64,000 nucleotides of DNA from the NCBI GenBank assembly GCA_944990035.1, contig CALYLX010000042.1, positions 1 to 64,000 of the forward strand, in the 5' to 3' direction. The notes beneath the pieces are model-generated. The model did no database searches. It was not told the origin of the DNA and saw only the letters and a program-made list of their open reading frames with translations. This stretch comes from Clitopilus passeckerianus (Eukaryota > Basidiomycota > Agaricomycetes > Agaricales > Entolomataceae). This document shows positions 54,775 through 64,000 of the stretch, piece after piece. Both the position numbers and the translations under genes were made by a program. The first letter of the stretch is position 1, and the number at the start of each line of letters is the position of its first letter.

Positions 54775-55090
54775 TGTGTAAATTGGTGACGGGAGGAAAT
54801 GCTCTGTAGCGTAAGCGAGTATGAGTCGGTTAGGCCACACAAATGAATCGGAATTCAAATGAGTTTAGCTAGATCACACAAAAATGACTGTTTAAATCAC
54901 TCGGATTTCACTATTGTAAAGAATACAAAACGAGGTCTTATATACTCTACAAGGTGTCTAATAATAGAATAGAAAATAAAAGGAATAACTATGTCGAGAG
55001 TTCTGGAAACTCTCGACAATCGAACATGACAGGTGGGGAAACACCTGAGAATAAACGGCTTGTGGTGACCAGAGTCACCTCGGCATCACA
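54775..55090 (-). repeat. 3' LTR of the chromovirus
   Basis: About 316 bp, in element orientation TGTGATGCC...TTTACACA, placed right after the purine-rich cttggagggcgta that ends the Pol frame. The Pol stop codon (TGA) uses the first bases of the LTR. A perfect 10-bp inverted repeat lies at 54993-55017. LTR borders are inferred from TG...CA ends and the PPT, since the partner LTR is outside the window. Confidence 0.6.
54993..55017. other. Perfect 10-bp inverted repeat in the chromovirus LTR
   Basis: gtcgagagtt, a 5-nt loop (ctgga) and aactctcgac. As RNA it would fold into a stable hairpin inside the LTR transcript, possibly near the R region. Confidence 0.6.
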
Positions 55091-58000
55091 TACGCCCTCC
55101 AAGAATCGCATCACGATTCTTTCTAGGTAAAATAATAGAGAAAGAATAAAGAAAAATAAGTGGTGTATCCAATGGATACTTTTGAGGTGGGCCCAAGGCC
55201 CTTTTCATCGACACGGCCTTACGCCTATTTCCTCGCCGGTTGCTTGCCCTTCCCCGCAGGTTCCTTCCCCTTTGCCTTGCTCGTCCCAACACGCCCAGAG
55301 GTGCGCCTTCCAGTGGCCCCGTTCCAGGAGTCTCCTCCTCCTCGGACTCATAGTCCTTCAGCTCGCCATCAGCCCCCGTCTCGTCGTCCTCTTCCCCACT
55401 AGCATCTTCGTTCTCATCAGTCTCATCGCCGCCAAACATCTTCTTAGCCGCCTTCCATGCCGCCAAATCCTTATCCCAGTTCAAAGGCTCCATCCCTTCG
55501 CTAGGCTGCTGAGCCGATGATTCCCCAGATGAAGAAGCGGCCGGAGCTGTGTTTGCCGATGCTGGCGCAGGTGTAGTAGTGTGGGGAGTTGTAGGTGTTG
55601 TAGCCATCGCAGCAACAATGCTGGGAGGTGTAGCAGTCATAGTAGTAATGTTTTCGTGTACAGGCGCAGCAGCAGCAATGTTTTGGGGTGCTGCTGTCGT
55701 ACTAGTGATGTTTAGAGGTGCTCCTGTCGCCGTGGACGCTTCGGATCTGGTAGTATTCATGGTAGGCACCTTCGGGACAGTCGCATCCCCCATGATGATA
55801 TCCTCATTGATGACGCGACCATAGGACATGTACGAGGTCGAATGGAGTGATGAGGGTGCATAGTAGTTGGCAGACGACGATGGTAGGCCCTTGAGAAGGC
55901 TATCCCCGAGGGGTGCATTGAATGAACGGTGGTACGCGACGCTGGCGTTGTTGGCGGTGGTGTCCTTGAAGTATCGCTGTCCACCTTTCCCTCCACTCGT
56001 CTGTCCTCCCCGGATCCGCTTTTCATCCCTCCTCTCCTCCTCGTATTCATCTTCATCCAACGATTCCTCCTCCCCCGAGTCCCAATCTCTCTTCCTCTTC
56101 TCCCTCATCTCCCTTCTCTCCGTAGCCTGCTGGCTCTTCCACATCCCCCTGTTGACGTAGTCGTCGCGTAACTTGTCATACCGGTTTCCTTCCTCGTGCG
56201 TGAGTACACGCCACCCAGCCTTCTTCACCTGCTCCCTAGCCACTTCAAGAGAGAACCACTGATCAATCTCCAGTGCAGTCCAGCTTCGCACACTGTGACC
56301 CGTAACCAGTGGTTTTCCTCCTGGCCCATTGAGTGTCGCAAACCGCTGCTGAGCCGTCGTGGTGGTGAAGCTGTTCCAAGCCTCAGCAAAGTCCATGTAG
56401 CCAGCAGGAGACGGCCGGTCCTTCAAGTTCTTGACAGCGTCCTCCTTGCGCAGAGCCGTGTCATAGTTGATGTATCGTTTGACTTGAGCCGCATGAGCAA
56501 CAAAGCTGAGCCTAGAGATCCGGTGGGTGACCTTCCAGTAGCCTTTCTTGTTTGTAGGCTCGCAAGCAAGGTTTTCGGGGGTAGCCTTTTTTTCTCGCTT
56601 ACTCATCGTAGCAGAGTAACTGATGTGATGGGTAACTCGTCGCACAGAGGTCCTTCGAGCCCCAGAGTGGCCATCCTTTATACCAGAGTCATCCAGATGT
56701 AAAGCGTTTAGCCCGACGGAAAATTCTTCAGGTGGGTTTCCAGTACCCGCCCCGAGATCATTAACGGAATCGGCACCCATAAGCAAAAGGTACGCGGACA
56801 ATGCGTTGAGATCCGCAATATCCTTATAAGGTAACCATGTGACGTCGCCAGCGGACCAGAGGATCTCGAACATTGCAGCCTTTCCCCTTCCAGCATGCGA
56901 CAGAATCCTCTCGACCTGCCACTCGCCCTCTGGATTATCGCTCCCAGCTGCCACCACCTGACAGTCTAGTTGACCAGGGAACAACCTATCATCGTTAGGT
57001 ACGTGTATTCTCAATAGGGAAGCATGGAACACATCATGGACCCCTCGCTGCTTAAAGTCAGCCGGCAGTTCAACCCGGAACGATTGGTTTCTAAAATCAC
57101 GGATAATCCGGTAAGGACCAACATACTTGGGCACCAATTTCCTTGCCAACCCCTTCGGATAGGTGATATTCTTCGTGGAAAGGTACACCAAGTTGCCTTC
57201 TTTGAAAGGTGTGACTTGCCGCTTCCGGTTCACATTCCTGATCTGCTTAACCCTTGCAGACAAAATAGCATCGTGAGCGGCCATTACAGCCAACTTTCAC
57301 TTCAGGGCAAAATTTCGGACGCCAGGGAACTCATTTTTTCCACCAGAACGCCATATCATTGCTTTGGGCATTCGTCCGCTATTCAGGAAGAAAGGTGCGT
57401 ATCCAGTGCTATCAGACCGTGCACAATTGATCGCAAACTCCAGTGCCGTAAGCTTCTCAACCCAGTCCTTCTGTTTCATATCAATACACTGACGAAGCAT
57501 CTGGGTCACGGTACAATTGGCACGCTCTGTCGAGCCATCAGTCTCAGGATGATAAGCACTCGACATTTTCAGCTTGGTCCCGAGAAGCTCATGTAACCTC
57601 TGCCAGAACGCGCTTGTGAACAACACGTCCCGATCACTGACTATGGAGCTCGGCATCCCATGGAGCTTGTAGATGTGTTCGAAGACTAATTCAGCCACTT
57701 GACGCGCATTGTAGTCAATGCGACTCGGAATCAAATGGACCATTGCGGTAAGTAGGCATATGATCACTGTTATGGAATTGAATGTCCCATCGTGGTTCAT
57801 AGACTCCGGTAACGGTCCCACAAAGTCAATCCCAATGGCCTCCCAAGGCTCACCAGGTAAGTCCAGCGGGTTCAGTAATCCATACGGTTTCTGATTGCTC
57901 GGTTTGCTCCTTCTGCAGGTCATACAGCTCTCGCAAAACTTCAGCGTGTCCTGCACCATCTGCTTCCACCACACGTGTTCCCGAAGGTAAGTGAGTGTTT

Positions 58001-61000
58001 TAGTAGCACCGAGATGCGCTAACAGCAAGTGTGCCTCTGACAGGATTATCTCTCTCACACGCCGCTCGCCGCACATCACATCAGGGATACAGAGTACGGA
58101 TTGACCATCAAGCTTCAAGTACGCCAAGCCATTCTTTACTTCAAAGTTCCGGTGTTCCTTGGGCTTCTCAAAGACCGCACGAAGGATTGGATCCTGAGAG
58201 TAATTCCCTCTCAGTACCTCAACCAGGTCAGTACCCTCGTCATGCATGACACCAATAAGGGACACGTCTGGTGGGACATATGTCGTCGACTGCCACCCTG
58301 CAGCCTCATGGGTACTGCCATGATCACCTGCAGATGGTAGTCGAGTTCTCTCATCATTTTCATTTGCTATCATCGTGTTTCTACCTGTTGCAGAGGAACT
58401 CACACCCTCTGCTGGTCTAGCAGGTCCTTTTAAATTGAAGTGACCTTTCACTCTGGAAGCAAACTCTTTCGATGTCTCCAGACGCCCCGTTTCTGCAGGT
58501 GTGACCTCTTTTTTCTTTCGAGGTTTACGACTCGACTGATTGGGCTTCTTGGCAGCCTCCTTCGCTTTTTCCACCTCTGCAAGCCTTGCCTCCTCAATCT
58601 GCTTGAGCTCATCAGCCTCGCGTCAAGCCTGCTGTCTGGTGTGACGAGGAGTCAGGGCCATCGCTTCAAAACCCGTCAGCAACGGTGTTGTGATTCCTTC
58701 GAGTACAACTCGAAGATCCTCGTTCACGACATCATGATAACAATACTCGGCTGGTGATCGAACAGTGCCAGGTGCGTCATTTGCATACATCCTTGATAAT
58801 GCATCGGCTAACACATTGTCAACTCCAGGCACGTAGATCACCTCAAAATCAAATTCACCAACAACTTCCATCCACCTAGTCTGACGGCCAGAAAGATTCC
58901 GTTGCTTCAGCAAGTGAATCAGCCCCTTGTGGTCCGTAATCCACTGAAAGTGAACACCTTGCAGGATATCACGGTGCCTCTGCATGGATTCGATGCCAGC
59001 CAGCATTTCAATCTCATGCACTGGGTAGTTCTTGCACGTACTCCCATCTGAACAGGACAGTATCACCGGTCAGACCGTGAAGAACCCCCATCGGAACACG
59101 CACATCTGCTGCGTCATCTGCCAGGTATCCAACGGCACCAAGAAAACCTTGAAGTAAGTCTCGATTCGTTGGCACCTTCCAGTTCATGACTGAGTCCACT
59201 TTAGCAGGATCCATCTGAATCCCACCTCGCCCGATTACGTGGCCGAGGAGTTTGATCTCTTTCTGCAACAAGTGGATCTTATCCTTGCTAAGATAAAGTC
59301 TCTCTCGTTCGAGGATATCGAGAACAATTCTGATGTGCTGCACATGATCTTCTAGCGTCTCGGAATAGATTACAATATCATCAAGATATACATCCATGAA
59401 GCGGCCAATGTACGCTGAAAACAAGTGGTTCATCAAGGCCTGGAACATTGCTGGCGCATTGCAGTCACCCATCTGCATAACATGCGACACCATATTGCCC
59501 TCTGGTGTGGTCATTGCTGTCCGCTCCACATGTTCAGGGACCACTTGAATCAAGTCAAATGCACCCTTCTGGTCAATCAATGAAGCATACTTCGCTTTTG
59601 CCGTTCGGCGCAGTATGCCTTCAATATCCGGCAAGGGAGACACCATTTTAATGGTGTTTGCATTCCTCAAACGCAAGTCCACCACTGTACGAAGCTCAGC
59701 TGGTTTCCCTGGCTTTGCAGGCTTTGGGATCAACAACATAGGTACCGTGTTCCTTGCATTGGTGATCTCCCAGCGTCCTGACGCTAAGTAGGAATCGCGT
59801 TTAGCAGCCCATTGACTTCTGAATGCTTCAGGGCACCGAGATGGCCTCCACTGGTAGACAGTGTTCTCATCTATTAAAGGGATACGGTGGTTTATGGCTC
59901 GGAAAGGAGGCAGCTCGGTCACATCAGTGTCCTTGCAACAGAGTCGCCTTGCATACTCCATGAGTTCTTCCCTCACCTCGTCGAGGTGTTCGTCGTAAGT
60001 CTCCATTGCTCGTGAAGATATTTCACTGACACCTTCACCCTCGACAGGCAGAGTGTCCGAGCTCCCGATGATCACACACGCAGGGTTAAATCCAACAACC
60101 ACCTTATGCTGGAACCACCACGGCGTACCCAGGATTATGTCATAGTTGGATAGGTTCGCGATGTCCAGGTAACGTTCCTCAGAAATCTTTTCATACTGTA
60201 AATTGACCTTCGTCCTACAGTTTATCTTTGACCGTGATCCTTGTACGGCTAGCAGTAAGGACAAGGGTTTCGCAAGCTCGATGCGCTTCAACTTCAACTG
60301 GTCGGCCAATGTGGACGATATAAAGTCGCCCATTGAGCCCGAATCCAGAAAAGCACGTGCAGGATGACCGTTCACTTTGATTGATACCACAACTGGCCTT
60401 GGTACAATCCTTGTGAAGTTTTTTGGGATGGCTGCATTCCGCTGCACGCCAGGGTAAGTCCCTCTCGGAACTTGTACCCCAAACATCTCAATAATGCTTT
60501 CTCCCTCAGAGACAGTCGAATAATCGTCGTCTTCCCTGTCTGATTCATAATCTGAAGAATCAGACACGCTATTCAGGCCAGGCATTGAACTGAACGGGGC
60601 AATGCTCTCGCTGTCACCATCTATGTCCACATCTGATTCCCCAGCTGAAGAATCCGACACAGTGTCAAGGCCAGGCATTGAGTCTAATGATGCCTCACTC
60701 GCGCTGTCAAACCCGGTGAACAAGTCATCAAAGTCTGAGTCGTTAGATGTCATAGGGTACCCCCGTCCATATTCAGAATTGGTGGTATATGCACTGCTAG
60801 AGTTGCCATCATCATCCTCCGTCGAGGACTCAGTATCTGTGGTTGTGCCTCCCCCACATCCATCCTCCTCGTGCTCAGCAGCATCCCTCGCATATATGAT
60901 CTTGGTGTACCAATCCCTGATGTCGAACATCGGGTGTGCAAGGTCCACCAGCGGCAGCTGGATTTGAGTCGACTCCCTATGCTCAAGCCGCCGATTATCG

Positions 61001-61203
61001 ACAATTGTCAGATGGTCGTGCTTGCTCCCGACCTCCTCTTCTATCGTAAAGCGTTCGCTTGGGTCTACCTTGACCCTGTCCCACAAGTGGTCCGACGAGT
61101 ATGGCGCGCCATAGCGAAGTTCCTCACAAATCCAGCTGTGAACGTACTCGCGCAATGTCCGCTTGTAGAGATATGGCATTATGCCAATCTCATCATCGGG
61201 CAT
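55086..61203 (-). pseudogene. Chromovirus Pol: protease, RT, partial RNase H, integrase, chromodomain and long C-terminal extension
   Basis: After an acidic Ser/Asp-rich lead come the protease (HPARAFLDSGSMGDFISS) and the RT (AELRTVVDLRLRNANTI, KYASLIDQKGAFDLIQV, DVYLDDIVIYSETLEDH). Near 59060 the frame jumps from TVLFRWEYVQEL to KNYPVHEIEMLAGIESMQRH, losing the first half of RNase H including its first Asp. A TGA at 58620-58622 precedes a Lys/Glu-rich spacer. The integrase has HLLLAHLGATKTL with CESCMTC (HHCC), GIDFVGPLP, SIVSDRDVLF and ETDGSTERAN. A TGA at 57294-57296 follows. Then come the GPY/F module (PKYVGPYRIIRDF), a chromodomain (EWQVERILSHAGRGKAAMFE, DVTWLPYKDIADLNALSAYL) and about 540 further residues without known domain, rich in Lys/Glu and Thr/Ala/Pro. 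Confidence 0.88.
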
Positions 61204-61227
61204 CGTATCACTACGGTGGAGTGCATA

Positions 61228-63999
61228 CTATAGTGCAGGGGACTGCAATCTACCTTCCCCAATCGACCGTAGGCAACGTGCTGGAAGAAGAGCACTGGTT
61301 CCAAACATTTCATCCCAGATACGATACTTCCTTCCATTGTCTTTCTTGTCAAAGCACCAATCACGATCGACTTTGAATCGGTGAGGCATTATTGCATCCC
61401 TAGGGTCTCCAGGATAAGGCTGACAGTCGTTTAGCATTCTCGCCGCTGCAGACATCTCAAAGACAAGCACAGGGTGATGTACCCGCTTTGGTACCTCTGC
61501 ACCATTTGCCCTGCAAGTCCGGCATCCATCCCAGCAAGGAACAGCCTCGTTTGCCTGGTCCTTTCCCCACTGCTCGAATAACGCACAGCGGTACCAGCTG
61601 ATCAGGTCAAATGACGGCTCCATCAGGTTCTCCAAAGGCAACACCACACTCTTCTTGAGTGTGGTGCCAATAATACGAGCCATATCGCCCTCGCAAACGA
61701 CATCCCACTCAGTGTCCTGGACGCCAATCTCAAACCTCGGGAACTCTTCAAGACCCTTGCGAAGTGTTGCATTAACACCCAGCGACACAAAGTCACCCAT
61801 CACGGGCCCCAAAGCCCACCGATTTCCTGAATCCAAGTACAACCCATTCTCCTGGGTACACTGGGTTGCGTACCACTCTGCCACATTGAATTTAGGGTCA
61901 TATAATGTGTGAGTACAGACTCTAAAGCATCGAGATAAAGGTTGCTCATAATCTATAATAGAATGATGACCGTCCTCGTCAAGATACACCCAAAACCGCT
62001 GCTCGCCCTCTCGCAAAGCGGATCCGCTGTCACCAGGGTATGGTGCCATGTGCTCTAGGATTGCCATTGAACGCTCAGCAGCAAAGTCACCTATACACAG
62101 CCGCCTCAACACATCGGGTTCCATGTCCCAACACATTGGAAGAACGACCTCCGCATCAGGCTCACCGGTCATCCCCACAAGGGATACTTCCAGAGTTGCG
62201 TCAGCATCCTTCCGAAGCTGCTCAACCTTACTCAAGTCCACACAGATACTATGGGAGGACAGACCAGGTGGTCTCCCATCGCGAGAGGGCCTCGAGTTAC
62301 CCAGAGGACAATGGCGCTGTGTATGTCCAACTTGTTTGCATCGGAAACATTTATTGTCTGCTAACAACTTGTTTCTCTCTTCCTTGCTCAGTTCAGGACC
62401 ACTCCCATTGCGTTGAGATTGCCCTCCATTTCCGCCCTTGTTCGGGAACCGGTTGCTTCCTCCAGCTTGCGCATTAGGCTGAACACTGTTGGCACGACCT
62501 TGAGGGGCACTCCTGGCAGCACGCCCTCCGTTTCGGCCACCCGAGTTTGGTCGGTTTGGGCCTCTATCGCTCTGCAGGACCACCGGCATCGGCAGTCCAA
62601 TGTCACGGTGGTATCTGTGTCGGTTTGAGAAGTCTCCTCTCTGCCGATGCTCCCTAGCGGCTGTAAGTGCAAGTTCTATAACTTTGGCAGCGCTTCTCAT
62701 CTCATCATAGCCAGATGTTTCCGGGTAATGACTGTCTCGCAGTAATTCACTTGAGATGTTCTGATTCAGGCCATCGAAGAGACGAACGACCTTATCTCGT
62801 TCCTGGACCTCTCCAACACAATTGAACAACTCCTCAAGCTCAAAGGTGAACGCAAGGACACTCCTGTTCCCCTGGTAAGCACGATTCAGTCTCCTCTGCA
62901 TGTCAGTTTGGAAACTAAGAGGGAAAAGGAAGTTGAACAGCTCCTCGAAGAATGTCTTCACATCCCAGTTGTAGACATTCCTAGCTACACGCTGAGTATA
63001 GAACTTGTATGCCCGGCCAGTCAGATACTTGGATAGAATAAATACTTGTCGATGTTCAGTCACACGACCCTCAATAATATAATCAGACCCCTCCATGATA
63101 AAGCGTTGATATTCACTTCAGCTCCTTCGACCATCATATATCCTTGGAGGAATTGCCTTCAGTCGGCTACGTCGGTTTGACAGTCTGCGCTTTTGCCCAG
63201 CGTCACACTTAGTCTGTCTCCTCCGCTTCGGTGAAGACTCAGACCCAGAGGCATCTGCAGATGCGCCATGGCCATCAGTTTTCTCATCATCGGAATCAGG
63301 TGAGGAATCGGAAGGGTCTCCACCTGAATCTGACGAGCTTGAGCTAGAGTCAGAAGGGTCAGAGTCTCCAGGGTCATGGACCAGGGCGCTATAGACATGA
63401 TCGCGTGCCCTTCCCAGCGCACTTGTTGGTGCAATCTGTGCACTCGGCCTCAACGCTGCTGGCTGCGCAATCTGTCGTGCACGCTTCTCAGATTGACCTT
63501 GTATTGCAAGGCTAATCTTTCGGGACATGGGCTCGGAAAGGCACATATTGGGAGGGTATGGTGACGACTCCTTCATATTAGCCTCCCCCAACGCAATCTT
63601 GGCCTTCTCCTCAGCCACTCTGGCTTTCTCAGCCTTTTTCTTGGCCTTCTCGTACTTATGTTTGGCCTTTTTCTCAGCCTTGTGGCGCTCCTTTGCCTCG
63701 ACATCACTCTCCTGGCCTTCAACCTGTGGAGTTTCAGCAAATTCAACCTTCACTGGCTTCTTAGCAGAAATCTCCTTCCCACTCTCATGGGACTCCTCCT
63801 GTGCTGCCTCAATTATTTTCATTGCTTTGTAGGCTTCTAATTCGCGTCTCTGCGCTTCTGGATCCGCTTCATACCTGTCGATCTCAATTCCCCCCCAGTT
63901 CCTGGGGTCCACACCCTTACCCTTATTCTCCGAGGGTCCAGGGGCATTCTCTGATGGGGTACTCTCAATCTCAAGGTCCCTCATCTGGTTAGTCTCGCT
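61228..63999 (-). pseudogene. Chromovirus Gag region, N-terminus beyond the window
   Basis: The frame enters from the window edge with a Glu/Lys-rich coiled-coil lead (KEISAKKPVKVEF; a long Ala/Lys/Glu stretch) and a Ser/Asp tract, then PPRIYDGRRS and a TGA at 63115-63117. The gag core continues in frame: QRFIMEGSDYIIEGRVTEHR, VFILSKYLTGRAYKFYTQRV, FFEELFNFLFPLSFQTDMQR and FELEELFNCVGEVQERDKVV. A zinc knuckle CFRCKQVGHTQRHC (CX2CX4HX4C) follows an RGG-like basic stretch. Some 370 residues of unassigned sequence follow before a TAG at 61228-61230, which separates this part from the protease/RT region in the same frame. Confidence 0.85.
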
Positions 64000-64000
64000 G

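Larger units (their letters stand above)
54775..64000 (-). mobile_element. Ty3/gypsy chromovirus, 5' end beyond the window
   Basis: The element runs in minus orientation from somewhere beyond 64000 (Gag N-terminus) to its 3' LTR (54775-55090). Gag, protease, RT, partial RNase H, integrase and chromodomain lie in order. The reading frame is constant except for one frame change at an internal deletion (about 59060) and has four in-frame stops. It is inserted in the Cys-rich ORF of another gypsy element. The second LTR and the target duplication cannot be checked in this window. Confidence 0.9.

Overview
The window reads as nuclear DNA of a basidiomycete fungus, most likely a mushroom-forming Agaricomycete. 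Genes are intron-rich, with many introns of about 50 to 60 nt bounded by GT...AG. The gene set is typical of such fungi: an F-box/LRR-like protein, secreted Cys-rich proteins with Ser/Thr-rich tails, a two-finger GATA factor, an Nrg1-like zinc-finger repressor, Lunapark, and copia and gypsy LTR retrotransposons with a hAT relic. All gene models below were joined by eye from splice signals and reading frame, without transcript data.

Positions 1-43,300 are ordinary euchromatin. In order: a degraded conserved gene (-); two tandem secreted-protein paralogues (+); an acidic hypothetical protein (-); a dual-specificity phosphatase with a second, catalytically dead phosphatase-like half (+); an auxilin/Swa2-type J protein (-), divergent from mitochondrial methionyl-tRNA synthetase (+); an array of four related genes (+, 12.9-19.9 kb) with coiled-coil exons and/or a shared C-terminal domain; two tandem small mitochondrial-type proteins (-); an F-box protein broken by a one-base frameshift (-); a putative HTH protein (+); a single-pass membrane protein (+); an adenylate-kinase-like P-loop protein whose Walker A is split over three exons including an 11-nt micro-exon (-); Lunapark (-); a GATA factor (+); the ABC-F ATPase Arb1 (+), convergent with the PP4 catalytic subunit (-); an Nrg1-like C2H2 factor (-); and a small two-exon gene (-).

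Positions 44,200-64,000 are a retrotransposon nest, with nearly all coding remains on the minus strand. A hAT C-terminal fragment and an old copia RNase H fragment abut a complete copia element (45,183-51,929). Its two 372-bp LTRs are identical by eye and its primer-binding site resembles the half-tRNA-iMet site of Drosophila copia. Next come a diverged copia LTR, two gypsy LTRs in opposite orientation around a gypsy Pol fragment, and the 3' two thirds or more of a chromodomain gypsy element (54,775 to the window end) whose Pol has a long C-terminal extension.

The housekeeping genes cover protein synthesis and ribosome biogenesis (MetRS, Arb1), membrane traffic and ER shape (auxilin, Lunapark), and signalling (DSP, PP4). 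No operon-like or metabolic cluster is evident. The most distinctive features are the tandem coiled-coil/C-terminal-domain family, the pseudophosphatase fusion, the Walker-A micro-exon, the recurrent Gcn4/AP-1-type heptamers in several LTR families, and the extra domain on the chromovirus Pol.
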